This document shows positions 42,343 through 55,632 of a DNA stretch of 64,000 bases, piece by piece (position 1 is the stretch's first letter; the number at the start of each line of letters is the position of its first letter). The stretch spans positions 45,042,967 to 45,106,966 of the forward strand of contig NC_064437.1 of the NCBI RefSeq assembly GCF_023343835.1, written 5' to 3'. Origin of the DNA: Lagopus muta (Eukaryota > Chordata > Aves > Galliformes > Phasianidae). A program made the translations under genes and the position numbers. A model generated the notes under the pieces. The model was not told the origin of the DNA. It worked only from the letters and a program-made list of their open reading frames with translations, and did not search any database.

Positions 42343-45300
42343 CTGAAAAGTAATGGCATAATTACAATTCAATCTTCTACTATGCACTCCTACAAGAACA
42401 CCAGCACAACGGTTAACGATGCTCTTTCTTTAAAGGCAGATTCCACTTGACAGATGGTTCAAACAATTACATTACTTTGTGGAAAATCTACAGATTTTCT
42501 GATGTTCACTGCAGACACTAAACATTTTCTTAGCACAGGCAGCCCAGTTACTGTCAAGAGGTCACCAGAGAAATCTTTACTTTTCAAGTTGATTTATTGC
42601 TTACGTCTTTAATTATCACAAACCAACTAAAAGCTCACTGAAAACCAGGGAGGGAGAAACATGGAATGCTGCAACGTTAGTAGATACCTCCTTAAGTTTC
42701 ACAAAGTCAGATGCTTATGGAAGTTTTCGGAGAAGACCCACAACGTTTCATTTTCAATATGTGAAAGTGCATATCTGTTTTGCAACATCACTTGCCCAAT
42801 ATTTAAAACGGTAAAGACAAGATTTGGAAAGTATCTTCAAAGGCTGTTAACCAGCAATTATTCAGATGAAGATCTTTCCTCTTACACAGGGCAAGAGTTT
42901 AAGTCTAGGGGCAAGGGTGGGGAGGGTGAGCTCCTCATTAGTTTAAAAGGAACAAGTCATACAGGTGAGAACAGGAAATGGACTTGTAAGGAGAGCTCTT
43001 CTCAGACAGGGAGCTTCTGGCAAACTCACTGTTAAAGAGCTTGTCATTCAAGACCAGATCTGACCAAGCTTCCCTGGCCTGCTGGATGCCAGTCTAAGGT
43101 CCCACACAGGTCTGCACAATGCTCCTCCTCCCTGAGAGGATACTCTCCATCTCTACCCTCCTTTGGTGACTAATGTCCTTCTATTTCAATAGTGAAAGGC
43201 CACTATTAGACACAGCCTATTCAGGAGTTCTAAAATACAGAAAACAGAAAGTATTTCACAAACTTGGTGACTTCCCTAAAAGGGTCACAAAAACAAAGGG
43301 GAAAACACTAACACTAGCTAGATAAGCATCATAAAAAAGCCTAAACAGTCAAAAACCTTCCCTTTTAAAATTGTCTAACCAAAAAATTAAAAAATCTGAT
43401 TTTAAAATTAATTGGTCACATGCTTTTCTGGAAGTCAGATGAACATAATTCACTGTCTATCTCATTCCAATGTGGATTTTGTTTCAAACAGAAAAACATC
43501 TTCAGAATCTAAAACAAATAATGACGACTATACTCTCACATATTCATTTTCAACTGAAAACTTTCCATTCTTATAAAGCACTTGTAACCAGATTTCAATT
43601 ATCATCATCAGACTATGGAATTGTTCACCTCCTGCAGATCTCAACAAGTATATTAGTCACATGGGATCAAAGCAGGCTCTTCCTCTCCCAATGTTCCCCC
43701 ATATTTTTAAATTAAAAGTCTGTCTTTTCTGGCCTTACCTACATAACAAGAAAACTTGCCTGAAAACACCTGACCCAGAATTATTTCCCTTAGGGCATCA
43801 TTCCAGTAAAACAGACTGTTACACTACAGCATCCACAAAAAATATACATTGATTATAACTGCCAGATACAGCCTAACTGTACAAACAACCACTATCCTTA
43901 AAATATTTATCGTACAAAAAATTCTTGTGCCTTAACATTATTTTTCTACAATTTACTGCAGTTTTCCCAGATGCCTCTCTCCATCTTCCTAAACCCCAAG
44001 AGGACAACTTCAACTGCATGGTAGACAAATCATCTACGTTTAGCCTAGTTTGAAAGAAAAACCAAAAACCTCTTCAGCAACAAATGCTAAGCTCTACATG
44101 CAATCAGTAAAGGAACCTATCCAGCACTTTCTGGAGAATATCAAACAAATCCGTTCCTGCATGGAGTAAATTCTTAAGAAAATAACTAATAATGTAAGTC
44201 TAAAGAAAAGAAGATTCAATAGCAGAAAGATATGAGCCCCAGTGATGAGAAAGTAGCAGATGCAGGACCAAATTTCAAGGAAGTGTGGGAGCACTGACCT
44301 TCTCTCACTCCAAATCCCTGCTGTTCAATTCATTAATAACTTAGAAGGGCTTTGAGAAGTTTTAGCTATGCACTCATCTTATGAGCAGGGCCAACTACCA
44401 TCTCCAGAAGAATAATTATTACTAGTTTAGAAGTGTCAAAAAGCATGTCTGTGCTAAAGGCTACTATATATAAATGACTGTATAATAAACTTTCTTTCAT
44501 CTTTAATGTTCCCAAGCTAAGCAGACATTCATTACAAACAAGAGATTTATGCTAAGGCCCTAAAGTTTAAAAAATAATATTTTTCTAGTATCTATACCTA
44601 AATTAATAGAATTACTGCAGTAAAAGGATACTGCTGTTTTTATTATTTAGCCAAGTTAAGCATCCTCCCTGCTGCAGGAAACTGACTAATCCTTGTCAGC
44701 CACTCCAGCCTACAGGCCTGGGTTTCCTGATAAGAAGTTAAAACAGCTTATGACCTTCACACTACTGTTATAATTCATAAACTGACAGGGACATGAGAGG
44801 AAAAGTTATTTGGGGGTACATAAAGCACCCGGTAAGCTGTTATCACCATCAGAAAGCTCATTAAAGGCCAAAAAATATCATTCTTGTTTCCTCTAGTGTT
44901 GATAAATTCACTGGATTTGCAAATCCTCATAATTACGAGTAATTTTCTTCAAGCATGTTTTGAAGCGTCTTTCATCTAAACTACTAATTAGAAGCACTTA
45001 AAGCCACCACTTAATGACAACAAGCTGGTTGTGACAGCAGGTATCAAATAATCCCCATTCAAGGAGCAAACAAGGTACTTATATCAGGTAGGCATCCCAC
45101 CCTGATTTTTCATTTTATCCTCCTTTTCTATACAGCCCTAAAAAAAATAAAAAATAATTAAAAAAAAAAAACAAAAAAAAAAACAAAAAAAAACCAGAAC
45201 ATCTGCTATTTAAATATGCTTTCTTCCAAAGTAAAAAGAAAAAAAAATGCCACGGTGATGCGTGAAGGCTGTCACAATTATTACATCACAGCTGTCTTTC

Positions 45301-45584
45301 GAGGCAATACTTGGAAGGAGCCCCACACCCAGTAATTAAGGTACACCAATGACTTCAATAACCATTTCCAGACCTCGGGACATTGAGGATCAGCCTAGAG
45401 GGCACAGAATTAAGAAAAAAATACATAAGCACTGGCATACATTTTTTTAAGTGGCAATAACTACAGTGGAATTTTATCCCATCGTTGAAAATAGCAATAA
45501 GTAGATACAGAAAATATCGTTAGACATCCGCTCTAACGCTGCCCTCCTTTACACGAACAGCGCTACTAACCGAGAGCTACTCAC
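42343..45584 (-). other. VDAC2: VDAC2 5' intron (at least 3.2 kb)
   Basis: Sequence between the start-codon exon and the promoter island, taken as one intron. No further coding exon is evident. An A-rich tract with C interruptions lies at 45139-45193. ORFs such as 42661-43035 and 43470-43715 lie on the opposite strand and look like chance. The upstream limit depends on which first-exon donor is used. Confidence 0.6.
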
Positions 45585-46750
45585 TACCCTCGCTGTAACT
45601 GCCTCCCTACTACTCCTCGGCGCCTGGCACGCGAGCGACGCAGCCATAGCTAGGCCAATGCACAGACTCTACGGAGAAGGGAGAGAGAGTCAAACAGCCG
45701 CAGGCTCGCTACGTGCTCAGAAAGCCGAAGCAGCACGGAGGCCCCACTCGCAGCGGGCCGGGCCCCAGGCCGCGCGGCGCCCGCTGCCGCCGCAAGGTGA
45801 ACGCTCCGCGCGGCCATCTTGGGCCTCGCGCCTGACCCCCGCCACCGCCACCGCCGCCGCCGCCGCCCCTTATGTAACCGCGGCCGGGCGCGGCCGGGGC
45901 CATCGCGGCCGGCGGAGCGCCCTGAGCCCTCCCGGCCCCCCGCCGCCCAGTCCCTCCCAGCTGTCCCCAGTCTGAGGCCGAGGAAGGCGCCCCCGGCCCC
46001 GCTCGCAGCCCTTTGCCCGCACCCCGCCCGCCTCACCCGCCCCCGCGGGACTAGCCGAAGCCCGGGCCGGCACCTGGCTAGCGCGGGAGGGCGGCGGGGC
46101 CGGGCGGAGCGGGGCCGGGGGCGCGGGCGGGTCTCGCCGTGAGGAGGCCGCGCTGCTGCGGCCGCTGGCACTGGAGGGCGAAGTGAAGGAGACACCGATC
46201 CGCCCGCCCGCCGCCGCCTCGTAGGACCCCGGACGACCCGGGCCGTCCCATGAGATGCCCGTCCACACGGGGCGCCTCGAACGCCCGTCCGCCCGCCCCG
46301 AGCGACCCCGGCACGGGGACGCGAGGCGCCGGCCGTGCGGAACGCCACGCTCCTCGGTGCGGAGCCGGGTGGGAGCGGCACGGGCCGGCAGGCGCCGATT
46401 CGGGCGGCATGGCGGAGCAAAGGGGTCCTCGCGGGAGGGCGGGGCCTGCGGAGGAGGGCGGCAACGGCCGCGCCCGGCACCCGATGCGCGTCCGCCGCTC
46501 CCCCCGCGCGGAGCGAGACGGGTGGAGCCCCTGCCTCAAGAGTCTCGGTCAGTCGAGCGGCGCTCGCGTGGAGAGGCCCGCACACCGCTCACGGGGTCGA
46601 GAAACTTCCGCCCCGCGACGCTGCCGTTCTTCTTCCGCTCACGGGAGGGCCCCGCACACGGAGCGGCTCCGGGCGAGCAGCCACCCTTACAGCTCTATAA
46701 GCTGCGAGTCCGCTCGCTGCGAGCGCGGTGATCGCCTTGCGGCAGCCCGG
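45585..46750 (-). promoter_or_regulatory. VDAC2: VDAC2 CpG-island promoter and non-coding first exon
   Basis: A very GC-rich island of about 1.1 kb. Candidate first-exon donors on the minus strand are 'ggta|gtgagt' (exon edge 45585), 'gcgg|gtgagg' (46037) and 'gccag|gtgccg' (46074); sequence alone does not decide. A YY1-like CCAAGATGGCCGC (minus strand, 45822-45810) is typical of sites just downstream of a start. ETS-like ACTTCCG (46604-46610) and CTTCCGC (46632-46638) lie at the far end. ORFs of up to 311 codons over the island (for example 45650-46585) are compositional. Confidence 0.75.
45838..45869 (-). repeat. (GGC)n-type trinucleotide run in the VDAC2 promoter or 5'UTR
   Basis: On the plus strand it reads 'gccaccgccaccgccgccgc' and continues; on the transcribed strand it is a GGC/GGT repeat of about nine units. 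If within the first exon it would add strong 5'UTR structure. Confidence 0.8.
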
Positions 46751-49700
46751 GCAGTGCTCCCCAGCCAGAGCCCAAGTCGTAACAGGCCCAGCCGCTGCAG
46801 CGTAGGCACTCTTTGCAAGTAATCACTTGTGTCAGTCGTGGTCAGAACCCGTCAGATAAGTGAAAGTGATTTACAGCTGCAAATCATATTTGAATCATAT
46901 GAAGAACATCTTAACAAGCACTGCTGGTTTCCCGTAACACAGGGTACAACAGCAGTTTTCCATGTTACTACAACAGGCAGCCTGGCAGTAGGGCCCAACA
47001 ACGCCCACCAGCGTCTAGTTCCATCAGCTGGTGAGCAATCAGGTCTATTTTGTCTAAGCCCAGTGCTTTCCCATCCGAAGACCCACCAGGTTAATGCATT
47101 TCATTTTGATATTTCTAAAGAAAATGTTTGGTAGTCTGCAGAGGGATATGTTTGGATGAAAAAACACGTGGAGAGAACAATAGTTAACAACAGAGGTCTG
47201 GTTAACTAAAAAAAGGCTGTGGCATTAATTGTACATAATGCAAGTCCATCATGAATAGAATTTCAGTTACTTACATCAGAATGGTAGAGTGAAGTTCTTT
47301 TTATGTTAGTCATGGTTTGGCTTTATCATTAAGCAATCCAGTGAAGTACTTACTGCCCCACCCTGAAGGAAGAAGTTCTGAATCACTTGCCTTATGAAAT
47401 AATTTTGTCTGAGACCACAGTACACAAACTCTCCAGTAAACACAGCAGGCTTCTGCAGTTAGAGCCTGTCTCCATTTCTCACACTCTCCTACAATCCTCC
47501 CTTGTACCCCACAGCATAGCTGCAGAACCCCAGAACCTCAGGTGTGTACTCTAAATGAGTGGGTTTCTGCTCAAAGCTGACCAGCGCTCTCCTACATAAT
47601 CTTCAGCAGTGCCATTTAACTCTCTGCTTTCCATGAAGACAGCCATGTATATGCATGACTGACATCAGTGAATCATGCGCTTCACTGTATTACTTGGAAG
47701 AAAAAGAAAAACCACGTTTTCTAAGTTTACTATGAGAACATACTATTTCAATACAAATCCTGCTATCTATTCATACATTATAAGCATGATTACTTGAAAA
47801 AGACGTGTATGTGATCAATAAAAAGAGAGTTATAGTGCTTATCAGTTTCCATCAAAGGTTTTTATTCACTTCTAGGTCTCATAGTCATTGTCTGCCCTTC
47901 CCTCTAAAGTCAAGTCTTCAAGGATTAAAAATACATTGGAAAAGAAACCTTCAGGAAAGCCTAACAATAATTAACTACCTAAACAAGGACTCATCCTGAA
48001 AAGGAATTGACCAATAGGGTGCACTGCAGATGATAAAATTATAAGCAGAAGAAAATAGATGGGAAATAGTTGAAGTTAGCAGGAACTGAGTTCAGAACCA
48101 GCAAAGCAGGGTTTGTTTTTTACACCTCAGTGAAATTCCTTACCATAACACATTAAAGGTTTTGATGTGCTCCAAGGCAAATTAGACAGGTTTGTGGAAG
48201 ACAAATCTGGTGAGGATTATTAATTATCAATCTATTACATATAGCTATATGACCTTTTAGAGTCAGAAAATACCCAGCCTATACATTGAGGCACTGTTTA
48301 AGCGCACCTTGTTTTTTGTTGTTTTTTGTTTGTTTTTAAGGCATTCCTTGCCTAAATAGTTGCTTAATTCATTGTCAGAGAGGCAGGAACTCCTCCAGCA
48401 GTTTTATGCAGGTTTTTGTTTGTTTGTTTGTTTTTTTGTTCTTCCCTTAACTTGGCTTGAACAGTTATGAAAAAATGTAACTTAAATCAGCTTCTAGGAT
48501 ACACATGAAACAATGGGCCCATGCAGAAGCCAGCACGTTTAAATAAGCTGATCAGATGGATATCCAGATAACCTCAGGGAAGTGCCAGTGAGCAGCAAAA
48601 AGCCAGAGACTATGTAGATGAGAGGGTAAACCAAAGGCAAATTTAGGAAAACCAATAAGGAAGCAAATGTTTGCAGGCCCTAGTGAGGCTGACAGAGACA
48701 CAGAACCCCTTGCAGTTACCTAGGTAACTAAAGCTGGATCCCCACAGCCCTACACCCAAGGCAAACCAGAACCCAGTCCTTGTTAGAGCTTACAGAGAGA
48801 ACCACACGCTCTTCTAACAAATGAGCATGATGTATGCTCATATGCTTATGATAATATGCTGACCCAACCCCAAACAATCAGTAAACAGGATGGTGAAGAG
48901 GTTCTAGTAAAGTGCAAGGAGGAATTGAAATGAAAACCAAAACATACAGAACCTGTACTTATTCCATCTTCTGGGTTTTCCTTTGGTTGATGGTAAGCTC
49001 CCTTACATCTTTTTTTCCCTCTGTTTTAGTTTCTATTACCTCTGGATTTATTTTTTTTCTCAACTCTGGTAATTCAAGGAATAAAGAACTTTAAGAAATA
49101 AATAAATAAAAGCCCAAATTCTGCTGCTTGCTATTGCTACAACATACTAGGTTTCCTGACATTCTTAAGCAAGTAAACTAATGGATTTCTCTCCTGGAGG
49201 AAACACCTCCTGGGAAGGGAGGGACAATTAAATAATCAAATGGTGATTTGCAGGCAAAGCACACTGAGAAACTCAAAGAGATCAGCCCAGTGCTTCTAAA
49301 TGAGTTATGTAAGGCAGTACATTTCAGTGATTGGTGCAATAGTTCCCACCTGCAGTAAATAGGAGAGTGACTGATCATTTCTGCTGTGTTAACGATGTTT
49401 CTCCTTTTCATTTCTGCTCAAGGCTTCTATTCCCTGACCTTGTGTTTCGTTCAGGTGTTTTTCTCCATCTTATAACTGCAGATAAGACTGGAATCACAAA
49501 AATGACAGAAGCATGGAGTTTGTTGGTGATCAGTCGCATATTTAGACCATATCCCTCATGCTGTTACACTTAGCCATTCAAATAATCTGCATTTTATGGA
49601 AGAATCTTACTTTTTGTAGATCTATATTCTGTTACCTATGCTAGCAGTTAGACAGGGCTCAATTTGCAAATGAACTTTGGTCAAGGTTTGATTTATACAC

Positions 49701-52700
49701 TGGAAAATGCCCCTAATTTAAAAAAAAGGGGGGGTGGAGGAAAGGGGGATATTTGACAGAAGTATCTTTTTGAAAGGCTACTAGGTAGGCTATTTTTGAT
49801 GTGGAAAATATTTATGGCATGACAATGCTCACGTGAGTAAAATTACACCAAAATTTCTCCCACAACCTTGGCAAATATCTGCAAGAGTTTCAGTATCAGC
49901 AGGTGTTGTAAAGCACTGAAATTTAAGCTAATCCAAGATAATGGTTATTCATAAGTAATCACATTTATTTTCTTTCATTGCCATGAATTAAAGACTAAGT
50001 CAACAAATACACGTTGGAGCCTGTAGCAGATCATAAGCAAACAGCAGATATTTAACCAATAATGGGTAATCTTTCCTATCTTATTCTCCAGTCCTGCAAA
50101 CACATACACAACCTTATGATTCCTTCAATTCCTGTACCTGCCAAGTAAAGACTTGCATCTGGAAGCAGATTACATCTCTGTGAGTCCCCGATAAGTAGAA
50201 GTAGAAGGGGAGATGTCACAGAAGTCCAGCACTGCATTCATGGTGCAGAACAGGACAGTTACTGTGACAGGCAGAGGCATGTTATGGGACTTAGAGGTCA
50301 CCATTTTTTCAGTCATCTCAAGCTTTTCATAAGTAGTTGAATGAAGATCACATGCCTCAGAAAATCCAGTGCACCAAAGAAATTACACCACAGGTTAACA
50401 GGCCTCCAAAATTTTCCTTGTGTAGGTGAAACAGATCTATTTGCCTGCATGCAACAGCTCGCTTGTCTCTGTGCAAGCCTTGTCCCAGCGAGGGTCAGGG
50501 GAGTACAGGAAGCTGAACGGTGGATTTTCTGAGCAATGTTCCCTGAAAGTCTTTGTCTCTCACTGCAGCCATGCCAAGGGGAAGCCTGGAAGCTGTAAAT
50601 TCCATCCTCAGGGCAGAGAATGAGGTGCAGCCGGATGTGTCCAGAGCAGTGCAGCCATATACCGTGCTGAGGACGGGGATGGCAGCAGCGTGCCCCCAGG
50701 AAAGCCCTTCCCTCAAAAGGTAGGAGTACTTCCCTGCAATCATACTGTTACATTATTTACAGGTTGTGCTTTTTATGCTCAAAGTACTGCATTAGTATTG
50801 GCCATAAACCACTCCCAGTGTGCAGCCCCAAACCTGAAGGCATCTCTACAGCAATAGCAATTACATTTGGTTTTTGAGGGACCAAGTTTTCTTTTTCAGT
50901 ATCTGCTGCCAGGGCAGCCTGCGCTTCAATGCTTTCCTCCCCAAACATATATCTTCTGCTCAGGTTGCCTCTCTTTCTAGGGCCCTGCTGGGAGCCAAGG
51001 GCAAGCACAGCAGGTGATACAGAGCCATATTGCACAGCTGCTGCAACGTGAGCTGCTGCCCTAAGGCCCTGGGCTTCGAGCTGACATGCTCTCTGTCTTC
51101 CAGAGGATAAGTGCCACTGTCCCCTCTGCTTTGGCAAGGCAGGTGGGCCTGGGGTAGGTCCTGCTGTGAGACCTCCGTTTTCCTTCAGTCCAGTGAGGTT
51201 TGTGTTTTCACATGGTTAGAAGGTATTAGAATAACAACATTGACCTGCTGTGTGATCTACTCTCTGTCCATGGTAGAATTTTTGTCTTTTACAGAAACGT
51301 GACTGTGGGTGTGTATGGTCACACCATGGCTAGTTGCAGGTTGCTCAGTGTCAGCGGCAGTGCGACAGAGCACTCTATCTCTGAGGTGAATGTAGTTGGT
51401 CTAAACCGTGTCCCAGGAGCAACTGTGCATACTTCATTCCAAGGCTGAAGAAGTGGGATGAGATTTCTGATGTAACTGCAGCTTGAGATGCTACACCTGA
51501 CTGTCATTCTGAACAGAATGGGAAGTCTCTACAGGGAACACTTTGGGAGCAAACAAATCCCAAGTGCTTTACGCACGAGAACAGAGATCAGAAAAAACAG
51601 AGCGCAGGAAGCCAGAAGGATGAGGGAGGGCTAACACAAAGTGTGACAGGAACAAAGGCAAAGGTGTCTGATGGGAATGAGGAAATCTGGGGTTATTGCA
51701 GATTTACATGCAGCAATTAATTCCCTTAATTTGAATCATGATATTGACCTCTTTTGTAAAACACAACAGAAGGTGAAGGTTGAAAAAAAGATATCTTTCT
51801 TTACAGCCATTACATAACTGCAACTTTTTCAGTGTCACATTGAAACACTTCCGCACCTGGGCATAACACTAACAGAGTATGTAATATAAAGATAGACAAG
51901 ATATTGCTCAAAAATCCATACAGACAGAAATCCTCCACATTCAGAGTTGGCAGGATAGAAACGATAAATGCAGCCAAATCACCAGGAAAAATAATGTGCT
52001 ATTTGAAATGAAACTGAGCAGCTTCTCAGCTCTTCCCTTTCTGTGTCTTGGCTTACCTATTTCATACTCTGAGAACAGTCAGCATAATCTTACAGTTCAG
52101 GCATTTCAAGATTTTCTCCCATGCTGTGGTTCAGAGAGAAAAGTTTGGCACTGTTTGCAAATGATGGAGGAGCAGGAAGAGACATGGGTGTCTGTGTATA
52201 AATTTCAAAACTAGCCCAGGCTGTATGCATCTAGCTAAGGAAATATCAAGAGCTGTTTTAATGATCACAGTTATTGTCTGCATGACCTGAGCATTAAATT
52301 AGGACATATGCAGAGAAATAACACATGGTTCAGTGCTCATGAGGAGTGATCGTAAGGAAAGAACCTTTTCAGAGAAAGAAGAAGTGATCTGTTGCTCCTT
52401 TTTATCACATAGAAATAGGTTTTCTAGAAGGATGGGTTAATTCTCCAGGCTTCCACATAACTCACATGATTCAAGGAGAAAACAGAGCTTTAGGAAACAG
52501 AATATAATGAAGAACTACAAAATAGAGCATGTATGGCTGATACTAATCATTTAGTATTTATTTTAAGATAAATACTGAACTCCAAAGATAGTATGTCTTT
52601 GGAAAGATGTTTGGTTAATACTGTTTAGAAGTAAGAATTCTATTAGGTAGAAGTGTGTGGTTAGTTAAATCTACTCAACAGTGTCTAATTATACTGTGTC

Positions 52701-55364
52701 AACTGTTTCTCTCCCAATGTGCAGTGTGTAGCGGAAGGAATTGGCTGATATACTGCTTCACCCATAATAAATGAATTCTTTCTGTTCCTTCCTTTCACTC
52801 TTAAACTGGAGAATGAGGGTATAAACATGACATCCTGAATTAAGTCCCTGGATTCAGAAGAAGGTCCCATTGTAGACCAATGCCCATTGCATAAATCATC
52901 ATTAGAACCAGAATGAAGTTTTACAGTTTTTCCATTCCTGGTGGAATATACAGGTGATATTTTATTATTTCTATTATTATTATCTATTTTAGGAAATCAA
53001 GGAGTTTCAGAATTCTGTGCAAATCAGAAGGACGGGAAATTTTGCTGTTTAACAAGTAGCCCTATAGATAAAATTTGATGTTCTTGTTTATTTTGTATTC
53101 TTGTTTTCACATTTTTATGACATTGTGAAAGCCTTGTATATAAAGAATTTTGAAGAAAAAAAAAAAAGTCATATTAAATGCCAAATATTAAATTAATGCC
53201 AAACTGCTTTAAGTTACCCCACTCCAGATTTATTAAAAAAGGCTTAATAAAATTTCTCATGTCTTACCTCAACACTTTCATTTTTCCTGCAAGTAGGTTT
53301 GGAGATTCAGCCAACTCAGTATAACTACAGTTACAGCCTGTCTGCATTTGCCCTGGCGATAGGGATAACATGTAAAGCTTTTTATGAATGAAATAGTAAT
53401 TAGAATGATGTAGATATATGCCTACAAGTGGGGTATACAAATTCCTCCAGAAATGAAAAAAAAGAGATTATGATGTACAAAGTCACAAATAATAGCAGTA
53501 GAAGGGATGCAACCATGTGGGGTTGGTGCTCGCAGCCCCGTGGTTCTGGTACCTAAAAAATATATTTCCATACATTGAATGGATCCACCAATATGAGACG
53601 TTGGTAGGAGAAAGCTGAAATGAGACCAGAAGATAATAATAAAAGATGTATCATATGCTGCACTACAAAAGAAATTACAGAATCACAAAGACGACTCTTG
53701 TAAACTGCTTACATGCAGAGAGCCTTGTTCTGCTGAGCTCAAATCCAGCATCAGCTCGACCCACCTCAGCGCCGTGACACCATCACCCAGGGCTGTGCCA
53801 TCACAGAAAGGTCACCCAGAAGCAGTGAAGCAGATCACCGACATAAAATAGAAATCTTAAAAATTGACAGAACTGCGGTTTCAGCCTGTATATTCAGGCC
53901 GACTGAGTCGGTGACACACAGGACTCTGCGCCTCTTACACCAATCAGCACACAACCTCTCTTCTCCATATAATTATGACCACCACTACTAGCAGTTCTAA
54001 AGATTTCTGTGAACTTGTTGAGTGTGTGGGACCAAGAACAATTGAGTATATGTTGCTTCTCTCTCTCTCTCTTTTTTTTTTCCCCTGTAGTTTTACTTAG
54101 CTTTTCATTGCAGGCACAAGCATGCAGTTTTAGCAGGAGCGCATTCATTTCTTTCATTGCAGCACTGAATTCTTACAGCTCAGGGAATTTATATGTCAGC
54201 ACCTACGATCTGAGCATATTGAAAATGTTCTAAGTAAGCTGTCTGAGAAGCCAGATGCTGTATGTCTGCGGATTAATCCATTGCAGTCTTTGTCATGCCT
54301 AGGACTACTTCTTTGCTTTCATTTTCACAGGAAGATGAATGTGCTTTGAAACCTTCAGGGCAGAGACATCCAGGAGACAAATACAGTGCGCAGGGGTCTC
54401 AATGCACTAGCTGACTCCTGGCTGGGTGCTGGCAGTCCAGCTGCTGTCCTGAGCTGCTGCCCAGCTGTTTCCTTTTAATAACTTCTAGCAGGAAAAAAAA
54501 AAAAAAAAAAAAAGGCCTTCAGAAGGTCTTTCACCCTTGGCCTGTACTTGAGCAGCAAAAGGATGTTGCATCACATAGAGCTTATGCCAAAAGGGATCTT
54601 CAGCCCAGCCTGATCTTCTTGCCATGAGATTCCCCATAACCCCTCCTGGAAGGCTCAGCAGCCTTTGGCCACAGCACAGCTTGGGTTTCTGTAGCTAAAT
54701 AGGGCATTGGTGCTCAGTGACCCTGCCTGCGTTTGCACTAAGCTGACAAGTTTGTTCCTGCCTAGCAGAGCTGGCAAGACAAAATCACAGGGTGATGACT
54801 AAAAGGGGTAACATGGAACAAGCTTTTTAAAACATCTGCGGTTGAGGGGAAAGAAGAAAAAGGAATCAAGAAAAGATGGGTGTGAATCCAAGTTATCTTC
54901 GTCTCTTCCTTTTTGCTCTTCAGTCCCTACTTTGGGACATATTAATAGAAATAGGAAACTCTTAGACAAAACTAAATTTATCTTAGTGACCTAAAAAGGA
55001 GAATGTTTCAAGAACACTATATATTATTCAGAATTTAGATTAAATGTTTAAGAAAGAACACTCAATTAAGGAATCCGAATTACCTTTATTCTGCTTCTGA
55101 TAAGTGCCCTTAGGAACCCCAGTGAGGTAACTGCCCTGTCAGTGCACTCTTCTTACAAGGGGTAAGGAAGCCTTTCTAAGCCAGCACCCTTCTTGGCTGC
55201 CCCAGAGGAAACAGCTCTGCTGTGGTACTGCACTTTGAGATAGCAGGGATCTGCAGCCCACTGTCCCAGGTCCAGATGGATTTTCACATCTTCCACGTTT
55301 GGAAACTGAAACCTCTGCTCCCTCTTAAGAGCTTGAACTAAGAACAAGGGATCTGTCCCTTTTC
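46751..55364. other. Non-coding interval upstream of VDAC2
   Basis: About 8.6 kb with no recognised gene, RNA gene or repeat family. It holds T/G-rich runs near 48310-48440, a G-rich run near 49729-49748 and A runs near 54494-54514. ORFs of 60-126 codons (for example 50757-51137) have no domain or splice support. Confidence 0.5.
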
Positions 55365-55632
55365 TGAAGTAACAGAAATAGGACAAGAGGTAATGGCCTT
55401 AAATTGTACCAGAGGAGGTTTGAGTTGGGTATTAATAAAAGTTTCTTCTCAGAAAGAGTGGCAGTGCACTGGAACACGCTTCCCGAGGAGGTGGTGGAAT
55501 CACCATCCCTGGAGGCGTTTAAGAAACATGGAGATCTGGCACTGAGGGACGTCTTTTAGTGGGCATAGTGGGATGGGTTGATAGTCAGACTAGATAATCT
55601 TAGTGGTCTTTTTCAACCTTACGCTTCTATGA
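55365..55632 (+). mobile_element. CR1 LINE 3' fragment, sense
   Basis: Typical CR1 3' sequence: 'aggacaagaggtaatggcct', 'ggaacacgcttcccgaggag', 'gaatcaccatccctggaggc', ending 'cttacgcttctatgaaatc', the CR1 terminus. 5'-truncated, with no coding capacity. Confidence 0.93.

Noticed and set aside
45650-46585. Minus-strand ORF of 311 codons, the longest in the window
   Set aside because: It lies wholly in the VDAC2 CpG island, is Arg/Ala/Pro/Gly-rich in every frame, overlaps equally long ORFs on the other strand, and shows no domain. The lack of AT-containing stop codons explains it.
46250-46822. Plus-strand ORFs (121-190 codons) in the same island
   Set aside because: Three overlapping frames are all open, which points to GC-rich composition rather than coding.
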